The notes: a model not told the origin generated them from the letters alone. Positions 10,701 to 38,150 are shown, counted from the stretch's first letter. The stretch is DNA of 64,000 nucleotides from Podocnemis expansa (GCA_007922195.1 ML681991.1:43292905-43356904); one strand, 5' to 3'. Made by a program: numbers and translations.

Positions 10701-12410
10701 CCACATCACAGTCCCTTCCAGTCCCATGCAGGAGACAGGGAGCCCTCTCAGTCAGTGTGAAGTGCCCCATGGGAGGATCAGGAGCTATGTAAGCTGGCCT
10801 GGGGCATGGTAGAGGACACCAGGCACCCTCCCAAACCTGCAGGCAGTGCCATTACAGGACAAAGAATGGCACAAGCTAGCTGGAGGTGCCACACACCAAG
10901 GGCTGGGGAGTCCCAGCCAGCAGGCAGTGCCATGGGGTAGATGGGGACCTTTGGCAACAACATCATGGGGGGTCAGGGGCATCCCCAAACCAGAGGCAGT
11001 GACAGGGATTCCCAGGCTAGCAGGGAAAACAGTGGGGTCTGAGCTATCAAACACAGCAGCTGGGAATTGATCAGAGCTAGTGGAGTAAGCAGCCAAAAGA
11101 TTGGCCCCTGGCAGTAGCAGGTATGAATGACACTCTGGTCCCCCCAAGAAGCAAGACCAGCCTTTCTTGGTCTGGTAGCCAGGCAACAGAGAAAGCCAAT
11201 GGCTGTTGGAGGGCCCCCCTATACAACAAGAAGACCTAGTTCCCCAGTGGGGGGGCTTCACAAGAGGACTGTCTCAGTGCTCAATTGGGTCTTGCTGCTC
11301 CTCTACCACATTTCAAGGGGTTTTCACTGCTTTCCACTAGGACAGATGATGTTGGGCCAGGCAGAATCATCTCACCAAGGCTGTGACTAGTCTACACACG
11401 CTAGCTGCTCCTATCGCCAGGAAATAACATGTCATCTAGAGTGCCCGCCTTTGTCGTGGCTGGAGTAGGGTCCCAGGGAGCACACCATGCCAGATCAGGA
11501 GGGCATAGGTGACTGCTCATAAAGCTAGATCCCACCATCCCAGCACACTGGTGACCCACCAGCATGCCATGCTTGCCCAAGAGTCAGGAGGTTTTTCCAA
11601 CTACCCAAATTAACATGACTGTTTTGCAAATGGTTCAAGAGGGCCAAACCTCCTGGCAGAGGGCTGAATTCAGTGCAAGATCATGGCTGCAGGGGATACC
11701 TCTTCACCTCATGCCTTGCCCGCCTGGCAGAACAGAGAGAGACTTAGAAACTCTCTTATCTTCTAGCCTCTAGCAAACAGAAGAAGCAGTGATACCCCAG
11801 CTAGTCACGTCCCCTCCTTGGTCCATATGCACAGGAAAGGAAAGGGAACACCACCAGCCTGTCATCTGCTCAGGAAGAGAGAAAGACCCCACAGCATCTG
11901 CCCAATTAGCAGTGGGGCAGCCAGAAATGACCCACCCTTGCCCCAGGGCCTCACATGACTGCATGATACTGCAGTGTGTCCAGGACCTGCCCCCCCCCAT
12001 CCTAATTCATTCATTCGGTGCCCCCACACACACACACTGCAACCCAGCAATTAATTATGCATCCCATATCACTTCTGCCCCTTGTCCCCAGCCTCACCTC
12101 TGCTACCGTTATCCCAGAAACTGGAATTATTCAGCTGTTGGGGCTTTCTCACTGTAAACTACTGAAGTAAAATTACTGTGGTCTGCTTGCCTAATGGTTT
12201 ACTAACCCCAGGAAATATGGATACAGTCCTCCAATCAAGAACTGACACTCAGGCTAGAAAATTCTCCACCAACAAATCAATTATTTATTTAAATCAAATA
12301 CTAATACAATGAAATTCAAGAACTGAAAATCATTTGCCTCAGAAACCACCTTTACTTGGTGCACTTATTACAGTATCTATGGTACAGAGTGACAGTTACA
12401 GAGAAAGCAG
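10700..12410. other. Intergenic, no gene recognised
   Basis: GC-rich stretch with weak internal repetition at 10780-11270 (phrases like aggcagtgccat and ccccaaaccagaggcagtg). I found no exon-like splice pairs, RNA gene or clear transposon ends. Confidence 0.4.
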
Positions 12411-12419
12411 CTCTGTTTT

Positions 12420-12439
12420 ACACACACACACACACACAG
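12420..12439. repeat. (AC)n microsatellite
   Basis: Nine or so AC dinucleotides followed by a short GA run (agcgagagagagc). Confidence 0.9.
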
Positions 12440-12489
12440 CGAGAGAGCGCATCATGCTCAGTGTGAGATAAATAATTTAAACAGTTAGA

Positions 12490-13378
12490 GTCTTAGACAA
12501 TAAAAAGAACAGACCTCCACTGGTCATCACCTACAGCCACCAAGTGAAACCTCTACAGCAAGCACATCATCAAGGATCTACAGTCTATCCTATAAGATGA
12601 TCCCTTACTCTCTCAAGCCTCGGGAGGTAAACTACCTCTTGCTCACAAACAGCTCCCCAACTTTAAGCAGATACCCACCAGCAATTACTAACCAAACAAC
12701 AGAAACATTAAGACAGGCACCCATCCCTGCAACAAACCCCATTGTCAACTCTGCGCACAAATGACACCACCATAGGACCTAATCAAACCAGCTACTCCAT
12801 CAAGGGCTCATTCACCAATGTGATTTATGCCATCATGTGCCAACAATACCCCTCTGTCTTATGCACTGGACAGGCTCTGTGCAAACAAATAAATGGACAC
12901 AAATCTGAAATAAAAAATAACAACATTCAAAAACCAACAGGGCAACATTTCAATCTCCCCACTCACTCTATGGAAGATATTTGAATTGCTGTACTTAAAC
13001 AGCTTAATTAAAAATCAAAGCTTCAAAGAGAAACTACAAAGATAGAATTCATATACAAATTTGATGCCATTACCTTGGGTTTGAACGGAGATATCAGCTG
13101 GCTTTCTCATTGCAAAAAGTGATTGTCCCCTCTTTCGCCCTCCCCACCTTTTAATATATTGTTCCACACTGTTTGAATCTAAATAACTGCTTACATTTGT
13201 CGAAATAGTTTGAACTGATCCTGTAACTTTACACTTCACTGCATTTATTTTAGTTCCCATTCTGTAAATTCTCCATCTTCAAGCATCTGATGAAATGGGA
13301 TTTGTCCCATAAAAGTTCATGAGTTAAATACATTTGTTAGTCTTTAAAAGTGCCACAGGACTCCTTGTTTGTTTTACT
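12490..13378 (+). mobile_element. Penelope-like element, endonuclease domain and 3' end, degraded
   Basis: The translation fragments TNDTTIGPNQTSYSIKGSFT, then NVIYAIMCQQYPSVLCTGQ, then HNIQKP-like text match the GIY-YIG domain of the copy at 27681-28334, with stops and frameshifts. The tail (gatgaaatgggatttgtccc, then gtgccacaggactccttgtt) is the shared Penelope 3' end. Confidence 0.78.
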
Positions 13379-13379
13379 A

Positions 13380-14049
13380 TAAACTTAACCATCTGTAATG
13401 TATACCTTAACAAACTATAAAAATCCTCAACAATCTATTACATTCAGCAACTGTTAGCTAGGTGATTGCTAAATGGATATGCAAAAGAAGGAGGGTCTCA
13501 CTCTTACCACAGGCATGCAACTTTATTGAAAAACATACCTTACACAAAGTGTTAGGACTTACAAAACTTTCCTGATATCCCTCTGTTCATCTGTAGGGGT
13601 CCTTCTGCTCTGTCACTGTTGACACAAGTATTATCTCAGGCTGAGAGAGAGCAAAGACTCAGTTAGCTTAGTTGTCTAAAGTGTCAATGCTCCTTTAGTC
13701 AGTGATTAAGGTTACCTTTGGCTTAGACACAGAGCCAAGATGCAGTTAGCTGGGTTGTCTGGAACCAAGGTACCTTTAGCCTATCTTCAGTCTGCTTATT
13801 CCATTCTTTGCCTTCTTGCTTTCTTCTTTCTGACATTCAACTTCTGATCTCCTTCTTCCAGCTCCCAATCAGCACTTTCAGGCAGTCAACATTCCCTCTC
13901 CCAGTCAATACTGAGTTAGTCTGCTAAATGCAGACTATTTATATTCTGTAGCCAGGGAAGCATGTACAATGTGGGGTCATCTAAAGGTCACCTGGTAGGG
14001 GAGAGGTGACATACAGGAATGATCTGTACATAGGATGCCTTTACGGACG
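13380..14049. other. Intergenic, no gene recognised
   Basis: A/T-rich region. A short phrase (agttagctgggttgtct and variants) recurs at about 13660 and 13745, suggesting an old local duplication. Nothing else is visible. Confidence 0.4.
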
Positions 14050-14057
14050 TCATAAAG

Positions 14058-14160
14058 CAGTGATCCCCAACCAGTCGATCATGATCTACTTCTGAAGGGC
14101 AGTTGCCACTGAAACCCATGAGCATTGTGCCATCTGCTGGTGAAAAATTGGCGACCACTG
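14058..14160. mobile_element. Short hAT-type element with target duplication
   Basis: Ends cagtgatccccaacc and ttggcgaccactg form imperfect inverted repeats. Flanks tcataaag (14050-14057) and tcatagag (14161-14168) agree at seven of eight bases. It is only 103 bp long. Confidence 0.75.
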
Positions 14161-14430
14161 TCATAGAGGGATGATGGTCAAAGGCAACAAAAGGGATGAG
14201 GGTAGGGTGACACTGGTAAGGGGGGGATGACAATAAGGAACAATATTCTAAAGACTATGTAAAGGACATATGTAGGGTGCCCTTTGAGGTTTTGTGAGGG
14301 ATAGCACTTTTGCACCTACGTAACGGACGCTTTATGTGGGGTGACACTGTGGGGGGAATGGGGCAAGAGGCAATATTGCTGATCAGTTGCCAACTGCTGA
14401 ATTTCTTTATCAATTGCCTTTTATCTACCG

Positions 14431-14619
14431 CAGGGGTCTCTAACACATGGCCCATGAGCCTCATGCGGCCCCTAAAGCTATTTCCTGCGGCCCGTGATGA
14501 CACGATCATTACTGATATTTGCAATATCATTGTATGAAAAGGTTTCAGTGGTGCAGCCCTCGGGCTAACATACTAGTCCTCATATGGCCCTCATGGTGAT
14601 TTGAGTTTGCAACCCCCTG
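14431..14619 (-). mobile_element. hAT-type element of the 'ggggtctcaaactcaaat' family
   Basis: The ends are caggggtctctaacaca and gagtttgcaaccccctg. Flanks atctaccg and atctacac agree at six of eight bases. The interior (ggcccctaaagct, tatttgcaatatcattgtat, aaaaggtttcagtggtgca) matches four copies at 55177-56152 and one at 44304-44492. Confidence 0.78.
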
Positions 14620-14629
14620 ATCTACACCT

Positions 14630-17530
14630 TATCACTAACTACTATTTTTGCATAATACAAGATACTGTCGTCATTCTGTATAGCAGGTGAATGAATTCAC
14701 TGCTGCCTTTTGGGAATTTAAACCCCTTTTGGGGCTTTTCTGCCCATTTCTCCTTAGCATTCTATTTGCCAGTTATAAGCATTTGGGGACAAAAAAAAAA
14801 AAAAATCTCTGGCTACACTTCTGCAGGTCCAGGGCTGCTTCAGTCCCCTCACCTAGGCAGGGTTGTGCAGTGTGCCAGGGAGGGAAGGAACTAGGCCTAC
14901 TGAGGAAGGGGCAGGAGAGAAGGCACAGCCTTTCCCTTCATGCTGCCATTGAGCTCAACAGCAGGTAAAAAATCAGGCTTTATAAAGCTCCTGTAGTTAT
15001 TAGGGCTGCTGCAAGCCCCTTGGGTGCAGAGGCTCACTCATTTCCTGCAACCAGAGCTGAGCCCTGTAGGTGCCTCATCAGCAGGTAGGCACTAACCCTG
15101 GTGGGCCCAGCAATGCACATGAATACAGGAACATTTCCAGAGGGCTGACAGGACAGCGAAAGACTGAGAACACCCCAGGTACAGAGCATAACCAGTTCCA
15201 GTGCCGCATTTGCAATTATGGACCGGGGGGGGCGGTCTTTGGAGCAGTTCAGGGCTCTGTTCCATCATTGAGCGTTCACAAGTATCCAGGTCAGGTTCAG
15301 TTTGTGTTTCTGTCATTGGCACTGGTTCCCCATCCAGCAGCTTCTGCTCTCCCACAAACCCCCCCACAGCCCTCCCATAGCTGTGCAGTCTGGCACTCAC
15401 AGCCCGCTCCCCACATGCATCTGAAATAAATGTGTGGAGAATCTTTTCTGCCTGCAGCTCCTGGTCAGCAAAGAGTTCTCCACAGCTAGCTTCCTTGTGT
15501 CTCCTACTACCCACTTAGCCTCTGCATTCAGCATCCCTGCTTAGTCATGAGTACTCAAAAGAGACCTCACCTATGTCCTGCAGCAAGAGCTGTCTCCTCA
15601 CCTGGTCAAGAGAATGAGGTGCAATTGAAAGAGATCTGATGGCAACTATAGCACCCAGCTCAACAGATCCATCCCGAGCTGCTGTAGGTCCCACAGGTGG
15701 GACCTTTCACCAGGCTTCAGCTCATTAAAGTTGAGGGGATGGGAGAGGAGAGGACAGGGCAAGGCAGGGCTGGTGGGCTGGACTGGGGGAAAGGGGAACT
15801 TGATCTGGTGCACACTTAGGTGGCTGAGGAAGTGAAGTTTCAGCTCCTCCTTCTGTCCCATGACAAGCAGCCCTCCCTCCCCATGGGCTACTGCAGTGGG
15901 AGCTTCCCAGCGATTTGGGCAGCAGAGAGAAAAGGTCAAGAATAGTGGCACCCCAAAGGACCCTCTGGGGAAGGACCCTGGTTAGCTCCATGACTGTGGG
16001 GAGATGCATGCTGGGTGTGGTGAGGAAGAGGTGATTGGTGTAGTTGCTGGGCTCAGGCAGGACCTCACAGGCTCAAAGACACATTAATACCCTACTTGTT
16101 TCCCCAGGTGCAGGTGTAGGATTTCCACTTCCCCAGCTGGCTGAGATTTCCATGATGGAGCAAGGGGAGAAGTCAAATGTTCCAGATGCCCAGAATCCAG
16201 AGGTGAGGAATAAATTATCCCACAGACTGGTTCTATCACCAGTTGCTTAGAGAAAGGAAGACCCCTCTTTGTGGGCTGCACCCTCCCAACCGTTACTGCC
16301 AAATCACTACAGTCCAGCCACCAGAAAGGGCTTTGCAGGTCATAGGAACATGAAGCCAGGACTGAGAAGTCCAGCTCAAACTACCACTAGCCAGCTAGAC
16401 CAGCAATCCCCTATCTCATGGCCCTGTTGATAGCAGAGCCTTGGGTGACTGACAACTGGGTTAGGCTGTCCCGGTCCATATTCAACCCTTCCTGGGCTGC
16501 AGCAAGCTGAAGCACTTGGTGGTTCCTTCCCAGTGAGTCAGGGGAGAAAAATCTGTCATGGGCTCACAGGCAAAATTATGGGAAGGCACTGGAGTGGTTT
16601 AGCTGGCATCCTGGCTGCAGAGGGGGGCTCGTTATCAGCCTACTCATGAACAGCATTCATGGTTTAGTCCCTCTACCCCATAAAAACCCATTTAGTTCAG
16701 GTGCAATACACCACAGCCTTGGGACAGAGGCTCTTGTGTGCAGAGAGCCAGGTTATGGGCCACAGCTGAGTAAGAGGCCAAAGAAATGTGTGTGGAATAT
16801 ATTGTATTTGCATTATTCCTTGGGGGGTCTCCATCTGGCAAGTAAGGAGTTATCCAGTGGCTGGAATTTTCTTCCCAAACTGCCCTGGTGACCCTGCCCA
16901 GAAGAAGCAAGGAGGGTTGAGGCACTGCCAATTAAGCTCATAAGGGAAAAAGCCAAACTGGACACACCCAACTAAATGGGTGGTGGGATCCATTAAGGAC
17001 CCAGGCCTGTCCATCACTACTTATAAACATACTGGCATTAAAGGTAACATGATGGAGAGTGGTGCTACATACAGAAGCTGAGAACAGCATAAGAGGCAAA
17101 GGCAAGAAAGCCAAGTAGCAATCTATGAGCAGTGTTGATTTTGGGAAAAGCTAGAGAGCTTTGGAGTCTGTTACCTAAAGATACTTGCAGCTGTAAGCTA
17201 AGGGCCTGCATCTTTTATTCCTCCTTTATTCAGAAAACTTTTAACATTCTTTGTAAATAAACAAGACTGCACAAACACCAGACCCCCTCATGTCTTGCTT
17301 CCAAAGGTCCTGAAACTTGACTAGCTAAGCTAGCTGAAAGGGAGCAACATCTATTAATTTTGTTTTTTACCATAGAGATCCCAGCCAACAGAACCAACCT
17401 TAATCTGCTTTTTGTCTTTAGGAAGGAACTGACAGAATACAGAATTTTGGTTCCAATCACTGAGCAACTTGAGCTCATTCACACATAAAGGGAATTACAA
17501 AGTACTATGGGAATTAAGGAGTTTGAGCCA
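14630..17530. other. Intergenic, no gene recognised
   Basis: About 2.9 kb with a poly(A) run near 14791-14805 and no transposon ends, splice-consistent exon set or RNA gene that I can support. Confidence 0.4.
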
Positions 17531-17540
17531 GTTCACACTA

Positions 17541-18032
17541 GGGCTGTGTTCACACAGCACTTTTGTTTCGAAACAACCTCGTTGTTTCNNNNNNNNNNNN
17601 NNNNNNNNNNNNNNNNNNNNNNNNNNNNNNNNNNNNNNNNNNNNNNNNNNNNNNNNNNNNNNNNNNNNNNNNNNNNNNNNNNNNNNNNNNNNNNNNNNNN
17701 NNNNNNNNNNNNNNNNNNNNNNNNNNNNNNNNNNNNNNNNNNNNNNNNNNNNNNNNNNNNNNNNNNNNNNNNNNNNNNNNNNNNNNNNNNNNNNNNNNNN
17801 NNNNNNNNNNNNNNNNNNNNNNNNNNNNNNNNNNNNNNNNNNNNNNNNNNNNNNNNNNNNNNNNNNNNNNNNNNNNNNNNNNNNNNNNNNNNNNNNNNNN
17901 NNNNNNNNNNNNNNNNNNNNNNNNNNNNNNNNNNNNNNNNNNNNNNNNNNNNNNNNNNNNNNNNNNNNNNNNNNNNNNNNNNNNNNNNACACAACTTGTT
18001 TCGAAATAACCCTGTGTGTGTGAACACAGCCT
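17541..18032. mobile_element. Palindromic DNA element of the 'TTTCGAAATAA' family, containing an assembly gap
   Basis: The left end ggctgtgttcacac and right end gtgtgtgaacacagcc are inverted repeats, each followed inward by tttcgaaa-type palindromes. A TAG trinucleotide flanks both sides (17538-17540 may be partly terminal repeat). The middle is 400 N, so the interior is unknown. It belongs with the elements at 47140, 50836, 57387 and 59466. Confidence 0.65.
17589..17988. other. Assembly gap (400 N)
   Basis: An exact run of 400 N, probably a placeholder of fixed size. It lies inside a palindromic element. Confidence 0.99.
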
Positions 18033-18034
18033 AG

Positions 18035-19700
18035 GAGTTGCATGAGGCCACAGAAATTAGTGCTGAAGGAGAATGGGGAATACAATAGTATAGTCGTGTT
18101 TGGATTTTAAGGGAGAGAAAAGTGTACCTGGCAATCTCTCTTCATAGTAAAATAAGAACCAATATGGCTTTGTTCTTCTCTGGTGCCTGGATGGCATAGA
18201 AATGTGATTGGTACAGCTCTTAACTAATCATTGTCTTCCAACTTTCATCTCCTGGGGTATTTGCATTTCAAATTATTGCAGCACATTAGTATTGCAGACA
18301 GAATTCCAGTCTTTCAGGGCCCCTTTATGCTCTGATTTTTAGGCTCCTTCCACCTCAGTGCCTTTGGGGTGGTTCACTACCAGGTTATTTTACATTTTCC
18401 AACTCAACACATTCCTGTCGAACAGCACCCTGCATATTACCTTCACAACCACTTTTCAAGCCATTTTTAGTGCTCTTCTAAATCTAAAGAGCTTTATAAT
18501 AGAAGCTTCCTCTTCCCTGAGAAGTTTTGCAGAACTGGCCTTGGTGATCCGGAAAGGCATGAGGCGCTAGCAGAGGCCTTTTTCATGGAGAGCAGCTGCA
18601 GACCTTTTACAGGGCAATATGGCTTAGACCTGCTCTATTGGGGCTAAACATTATCAGCCATTCCACTTTGTAATGTTTATGCTGTTCAACAGGGCCCATC
18701 AAAAAAAGGAGAAAAAATGGCTGCTGCTATTTTTTGCTGCTTGCTAAGTAAACACCTGACAAGATTTTCCCAGAAAGATTTCTGGTGCAAGATTCAGGCT
18801 GCTGGATTAGGAACAAAACCTCAACCCTGAATGACTTCACCACCAGGCTGGGAAGGGATTTCTAACCAAAAATTGTCTCAAACTATTCCATTTCCCTGTC
18901 TGTTAAATGAGAATACAGACCTGCCTTACTTTCTGAGAACTACAGCTGAAAAATGCTATATAAAAACTAAGCTGTACAAGCCCCACTAACTAATGAACAC
19001 CTAAACTACATCACATTAAGTATTTTACATTGCCACCCCTTTAACTAAGGTCTGAAAACTGTCAAGACACTAAAGACCACAGCAAGTCCTCCAGGGAAGA
19101 CCAGGCTTCACATTACTAAAATTTCCAAGACAAACAACTTGGTTCTTTTTAAGAATAATTGGTTTAGCTTTCTTTAACCCAGATAAAACATTGGCTTCTG
19201 TCCTTCCACACCCACTACATTTAGTATAAATGATGTGTCAATTTCTGTGGCCATGTGTAGCCCTCTTCCCTTGACAGGCTGGAGGAGCAGCACTTTGCAA
19301 CCCTAGCTGGTCCAGAATGCCAAGAAAATGATCAAATAGAACATAACCAAACTGTCATTAGCGCAGATTGTAAATAAACCCTCTCTTCTGCTGTCTGTTC
19401 TAACCCACTTTGACAGGATATGCTGAATATCAATGTGTAAATAAGACAAAGCTTTTATGCAGATATACAAAATATGACCCATTTTTTATGAGAGGCACTA
19501 CACTGCCTCTAAAATGAAAAGCATTAGACAAAGACTATGGCTTTGTGAGCAAGCTTTCCTGCAACTGGCCAGTCTTAGGGCTTGTACTCACTGATGGCAG
19601 TTGCCATCAGTTCACACTTCCTGATCAACTGCTTGGGCCTCTCTAAAGACATGCTCAGCTGATCAGGAAGTTCGATCCCTGACCACCATCCTGAGAACTG
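18035..19700. other. Intergenic, no gene recognised
   Basis: A/T-rich sequence without transposon ends or exon series that I can support. Confidence 0.4.
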
Positions 19701-19734
19701 ACTCAGAGAGGCCCCCTCCCTTTGACACAGCACA

Positions 19735-21770
19735 GTGCTGGGAGTAGGGAAGCTGAATGTAGATATGCAAGTTATTTTAGGAGAAAGAACAGCAAACATG
19801 TGAGGCAGCCAGAATGGCTTAGCAGAGAACTCTGCTCTGAGCTTAAACATAAAAAGGAAGCTTACAGGAAGTGGAAGCTTGGTCAGATGACTAGGGAGGC
19901 ATTTAAAGATATTGCTAGGGACTGCAGGGATAAAATCAGAAAGGCCAAAGGACAAATGGAGTTGCAGCTAGCGAGGGATGCAAAGGATAACAAGAGGTTC
20001 AATAAGTATGTTAAAAACAAGAGGATCAGGGATGGTGTGGGTCCCTCACAGAATGAGGCAGGCATTCATGACAAAGGATGATGGAAAAGCTGAAGTGCTC
20101 AATGCTTTTTTTGCTTGTTTTCACAGGCAGGGTCAGCTCCCAGCCCACTACCATGGGTATGGCAGATTGGAGAGAAGAGACGCCCTTGGTGATGGAAGGT
20201 CAGGTTAGGGACTGCTTAAAGAAGCTGGATGTGCACAAGTCCATGGGGCTGGACAAACTGCATCTAAGGGTGCTAAAGGAACTGGCCGATGAGATAGCAG
20301 CACCGCTGGCCAGTATCTTTCAAAATTCATGGAGAACGGGAGAGGTGCCAGAGGATTGGAAAAAAGCAAATATAGTACCTATTTTCAAGAAAGGGAAAAG
20401 GGAGGATCCGGGGAATTACAGACCTGTCAGCCTCACCTCAATCTCTGGAAAAATTATGGAACAGGTTTTCAAAGAACCCATCCTAAAACACTTAGAGGAA
20501 AATAAAGTGATCAGGAACAGTCAGCATGGATTCATCAAGGATAAATCATGCCTGACCAATCTCATTTTCTTCTATGATCAAATGACTGGTTTTCTGGATG
20601 CAAGAACCGTTGATGTGATATACCTTGATTTTAGCAAAGCTTTTGATACAGCTTCCCACAGCATTCTCATTGGCAAATTAAGGAAGTATGGGTTGGATAG
20701 GTGGACTATAAAGTGGATAGAAAACTGGCTAGATCAACAGTTTCAGCATGTAGGAATCAATGGTTCCATGTCTAGCTGGCAACCAGTCACGAGTGGTGTG
20801 CCCCAGGGGACAGTCCTGGGGCCGGTTCTGTTCAACATTTTCATCAATGATCTGGATGATGGAATAGACTGTACTCTCAGTAAGTTTGCAGATGACACCA
20901 AGCTGGGGGGACCAGTAGACACGTTGGAGGGCAAGGAGAGGATTCAGGGAGACCTAGATAAATTGGAACAGTGGACCAATAGAAATCTTATGAGGTTCAA
21001 TAAGGACAAGCGTAAAATCCTGCACTTGGGACAGAAAAGCCCCATGCACTGCTACAGGCTGGGGAACGTGCAGCTAAGTAGCAAAATTGTTGAAAAGGAC
21101 CTCGGGGTTATGGTGGATGGGAAGCTAAATCTGAGTCAGCAGTGTGCTCTTGCTGCCAAAAAGGCCAATGACATACTGGGCTGCATCAGAAGAAGTATTA
21201 CCAGCAGATCAAGGGATATGATCACTCTCCTCTATTCTGCACTGGTGAGGCCACATCTAGAATACTATGTTCAGTTTTGGGCTCCCCACTACAAAAAGGA
21301 CAGGGACATGCTAGAGAGAATTCAGAGGAGGGCAACCAAAATGATTAAAGGGCTGGAGCACAAGCCCTATGAGGACAGTCTGAAAGCATTAGGCTTATTT
21401 AGTCTGCAGAAGAGAAGATTGAGGGGGGATTTGATAGCAACCTTCAACTACTTGAAGGGATGCTCCAAGGAAGATGGAGCTCGACTATTCTTGGTAGTAA
21501 CGGAGGACAGAATGAGGAGCAATGGTCTCAAGTTGCAGTTAGGGAGGTCGAGGCTGGATATTAGAAAAAACTTTTTTACTAAGCGAGTGGTGAAGTATTG
21601 GAATGAGCTGCCTAGGGAGGTGGTGGAGTCTCCATCTTTGGAGGTGTTTAAGGCCTGGCTGGACAAAACCATGACTGGGATGGTTTAGTGGGAGTGGTCC
21701 TGCCTCTGGCAGGGGGTTGGATTAGATGACCTATGAGGTCCCTTCCAACCCTATGATGCTATGAACTGCT
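19735..21770 (+). mobile_element. CR1-family LINE, 5'-truncated, with long open reverse transcriptase frame
   Basis: Two frames make up the ORF2 remnant. The first, from about 19760 to 20081, covers the linker before the RT (ELKHKKEAYRKWKLGQMTRE, then KDIARDCRDKIRKAKGQMEL). The second, 20078-21688, carries the RT: GNYRPVSLTSISGKIME, then YLDFSKAFDT, then SGVPQGTVLGPVLFNIFIND, then the FADDT catalytic motif, then the C-terminal NELPREVVESPSLEVFKAW. A frameshift near 20080 joins them. The endonuclease part is missing, so it cannot move by itself. The 3' end (ggattagatgacctatgagg) has the CR1 form. It lies just downstream of RPS4X. Confidence 0.93.
20078..21688 (+). pseudogene. CR1 ORF2 reverse transcriptase fragment
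   Basis: An uninterrupted 536-codon frame covers the RT fingers, palm and thumb and the conserved C terminus. It keeps the metal-binding FADD aspartates and the SGVPQG motif. In CR1 elements this enzyme reverse-transcribes the element RNA at a nicked target. Here the start methionine is only the first in frame after the frameshift; the natural protein began further 5' with an endonuclease that is absent. The length of the open frame and close similarity to the short copy at 43311-43457 suggest a fairly recent insertion. It is a non-functional fragment unless supplied in trans. Confidence 0.88.
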
Positions 21771-22029
21771 GCCAAAAAAGGAATGCACTCTCGATCTACC
21801 CATTAGCAAGACCCCACTAGCCAGCAGTCTCTCATAGCTTTAGGGTGGGTAGTGTGTGGTTTGGTGGGTTTTTTTTTAAAGTAGCCCAGCTGCTTACTTG
21901 CACATGTGACCTGGTATTCTCAAGCAACCACAGTACTGTCACATGGCTGCCAGCACATCAAAGCCACAGGACTGCAAGAGGAGGTGTTCAGACTACGGGG
22001 AAATAAGCAATGTTTCATTTGGCTACAGT

Positions 22030-22035
22030 TTTATT
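22030..22035 (-). promoter_or_regulatory. RPS4X: RPS4X poly(A) signal
   Basis: AATAAA on the minus strand, about 42 bases after the TAA stop, giving the very short 3' UTR typical of ribosomal protein genes. Confidence 0.9.
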
Positions 22036-22076
22036 TGATAAAGAAAATGGCTGGCTGTTTTTCCACTTCAGAGGAT

Positions 22077-36609
<14,533 letters not shown>

Positions 36610-36623
36610 GGCTGCGCTCCGCC

Positions 36624-36632
36624 GAGGAAAAG
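36624..36632 (-). promoter_or_regulatory. RPS4X: RPS4X 5'-TOP-like transcription start
   Basis: On the minus strand CTTTTCCTC, a C followed by pyrimidines, begins 23 bases before the ATG. TOP tracts at the cap site put ribosomal protein mRNAs under mTOR/LARP1 control. The exact start is inferred from this motif. Confidence 0.65.
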
Positions 36633-36844
36633 ACCGCCCCCTTCCCCTTCGCCGCGGATGTCCGGTCGGCTACGGTGGCCCGGCCGGCCCAAGCCCGGCC
36701 AAACGCGCGGAGAGACAGCGGCCTCTGCTGGTGGGGAGGATACAGCGCAGCCAGCCACACGCTACGGGCTGTAGCGAAGCGCAGGAGCCGGCTGTGGGCG
36801 GCAGCGCAGCCAGGTTCCTTGGGCGGTAGCCTGTGTTCTCCCAG

Positions 36845-38142
36845 GACTAGGGTTAGCAGACGTCAGGCGAATGGAGGACACGTCCTCCCTTTTACCTGCA
36901 TGTCCTCTGTCCGGCAGGCGTTTTAAAAATACATCATTTTGTCTGGCTTTTTACTTACAAGGGTTAATGTATGCTGGAATACCCCAGAACACCCTATTTT
37001 TGGGGCCAAGCATTCCAGGAACCCCTAAAAACAGAAGAATATTACATTTAATACTACATTTTCTCCATGCACCTTCCAATGTCTTCCTTTTCATACTTCC
37101 CTGTCCTCCTTTCCAGGCTTTGGTATCTGGTAACCCTACCCAGGACTTGAAATTAGGGGGTGCTCATTAAATTGGTAAAGCACTGTTACTAGCTGACAAC
37201 TGGGGGGTGTTGGGAAATTCAGGGGGAGTGCAGGGAGAGCATAAGGGAAATCCTTGGCTGTCCAGCAGCTGTAGACTGCTGGGTAACATGTTCCACTCCT
37301 GCTATGTGCCACCCACCCCCAGCATCCCCCAGGTGGAGCAGTTACTTTGTTGTCAGCCAGGGTGTGGGGATGTTTCTGTAGGGACTACATAGACCAGTGG
37401 CATCACTGGCACCAGGCTTACAGAGCTTGAGCCCCGAGTCCCAGCATCGGAGTCCCGGGTCTACTGCAATGGCAGCTGCAGTGGCAGTGCATGTACAACA
37501 CTCAAGCATCAAGTCCTGGATCTTTCCCTGGGCCAGGGGCACTCCTGACATAGACTCTGCATAGGCCAGACCAGCAACTCTTACAGCCGCTTACACAGGG
37601 GCATCGCTGGTACCTGGGACATGGGGCACATGCCCCAAGTCTCAGTGCCAGTGCTCCGAGTGTCTGGGCAGCCTGTCCCAGCCCAGGTATCCTGGCCAGG
37701 GCACCCTCCGCAGCACCCACCTCTCCTGGCCCCGGCCCTGGTCCTGGCCAGGCATTGAGGCCAGGAAACCAGCAGTGGCACCTGCCTCTCCTGGCCCCGA
37801 AACTGGCTGGGGATCTGCAGCCAGGCTGGAGGTGGCAGGAGCCCAATGAATTATCGGGCCTGGGCACCAGAACAAGGCCAAGGGGGAGTGGCCTTGGCCC
37901 ATGCCCCAGGTCTTTTCTAGGGCCAGTGACATTCCTGTGCTTACAGCCCAGCCACAGCCATGAACAACACACGTGCATGAAGGCGCAAAGGGGCAGTGGG
38001 GGCAGAGGTTTTGGGAGGGGGAGAAGTGGCCTGCTGGCAGGATTCCTCTATTCCACACCTGACTTTCCCACTGATCTGCCTTGGGTGGATTTCTTTGCCT
38101 TGGTTTCCCCATCTGCAATGGATGGTGGCCCCAAGTCCCGTC
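36845..38142. other. Intergenic; GC-rich repeat-like stretch, no gene recognised
   Basis: At 37385-37950 phrases such as tggcatcactggcacc and cctctcctggccccg recur, suggesting an unclassified GC-rich repeat. Frames here are open by chance and have no splice context. Confidence 0.4.
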
Positions 38143-38150
38143 CTCTACAT

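Noticed and set aside
15646..16302. Overlapping open frames of about 70-100 codons
   Set aside because: No conserved motif, splice context or start signal; consistent with chance.
17469..18085. Open frames of 148-196 codons
   Set aside because: They are mostly X from the N gap.
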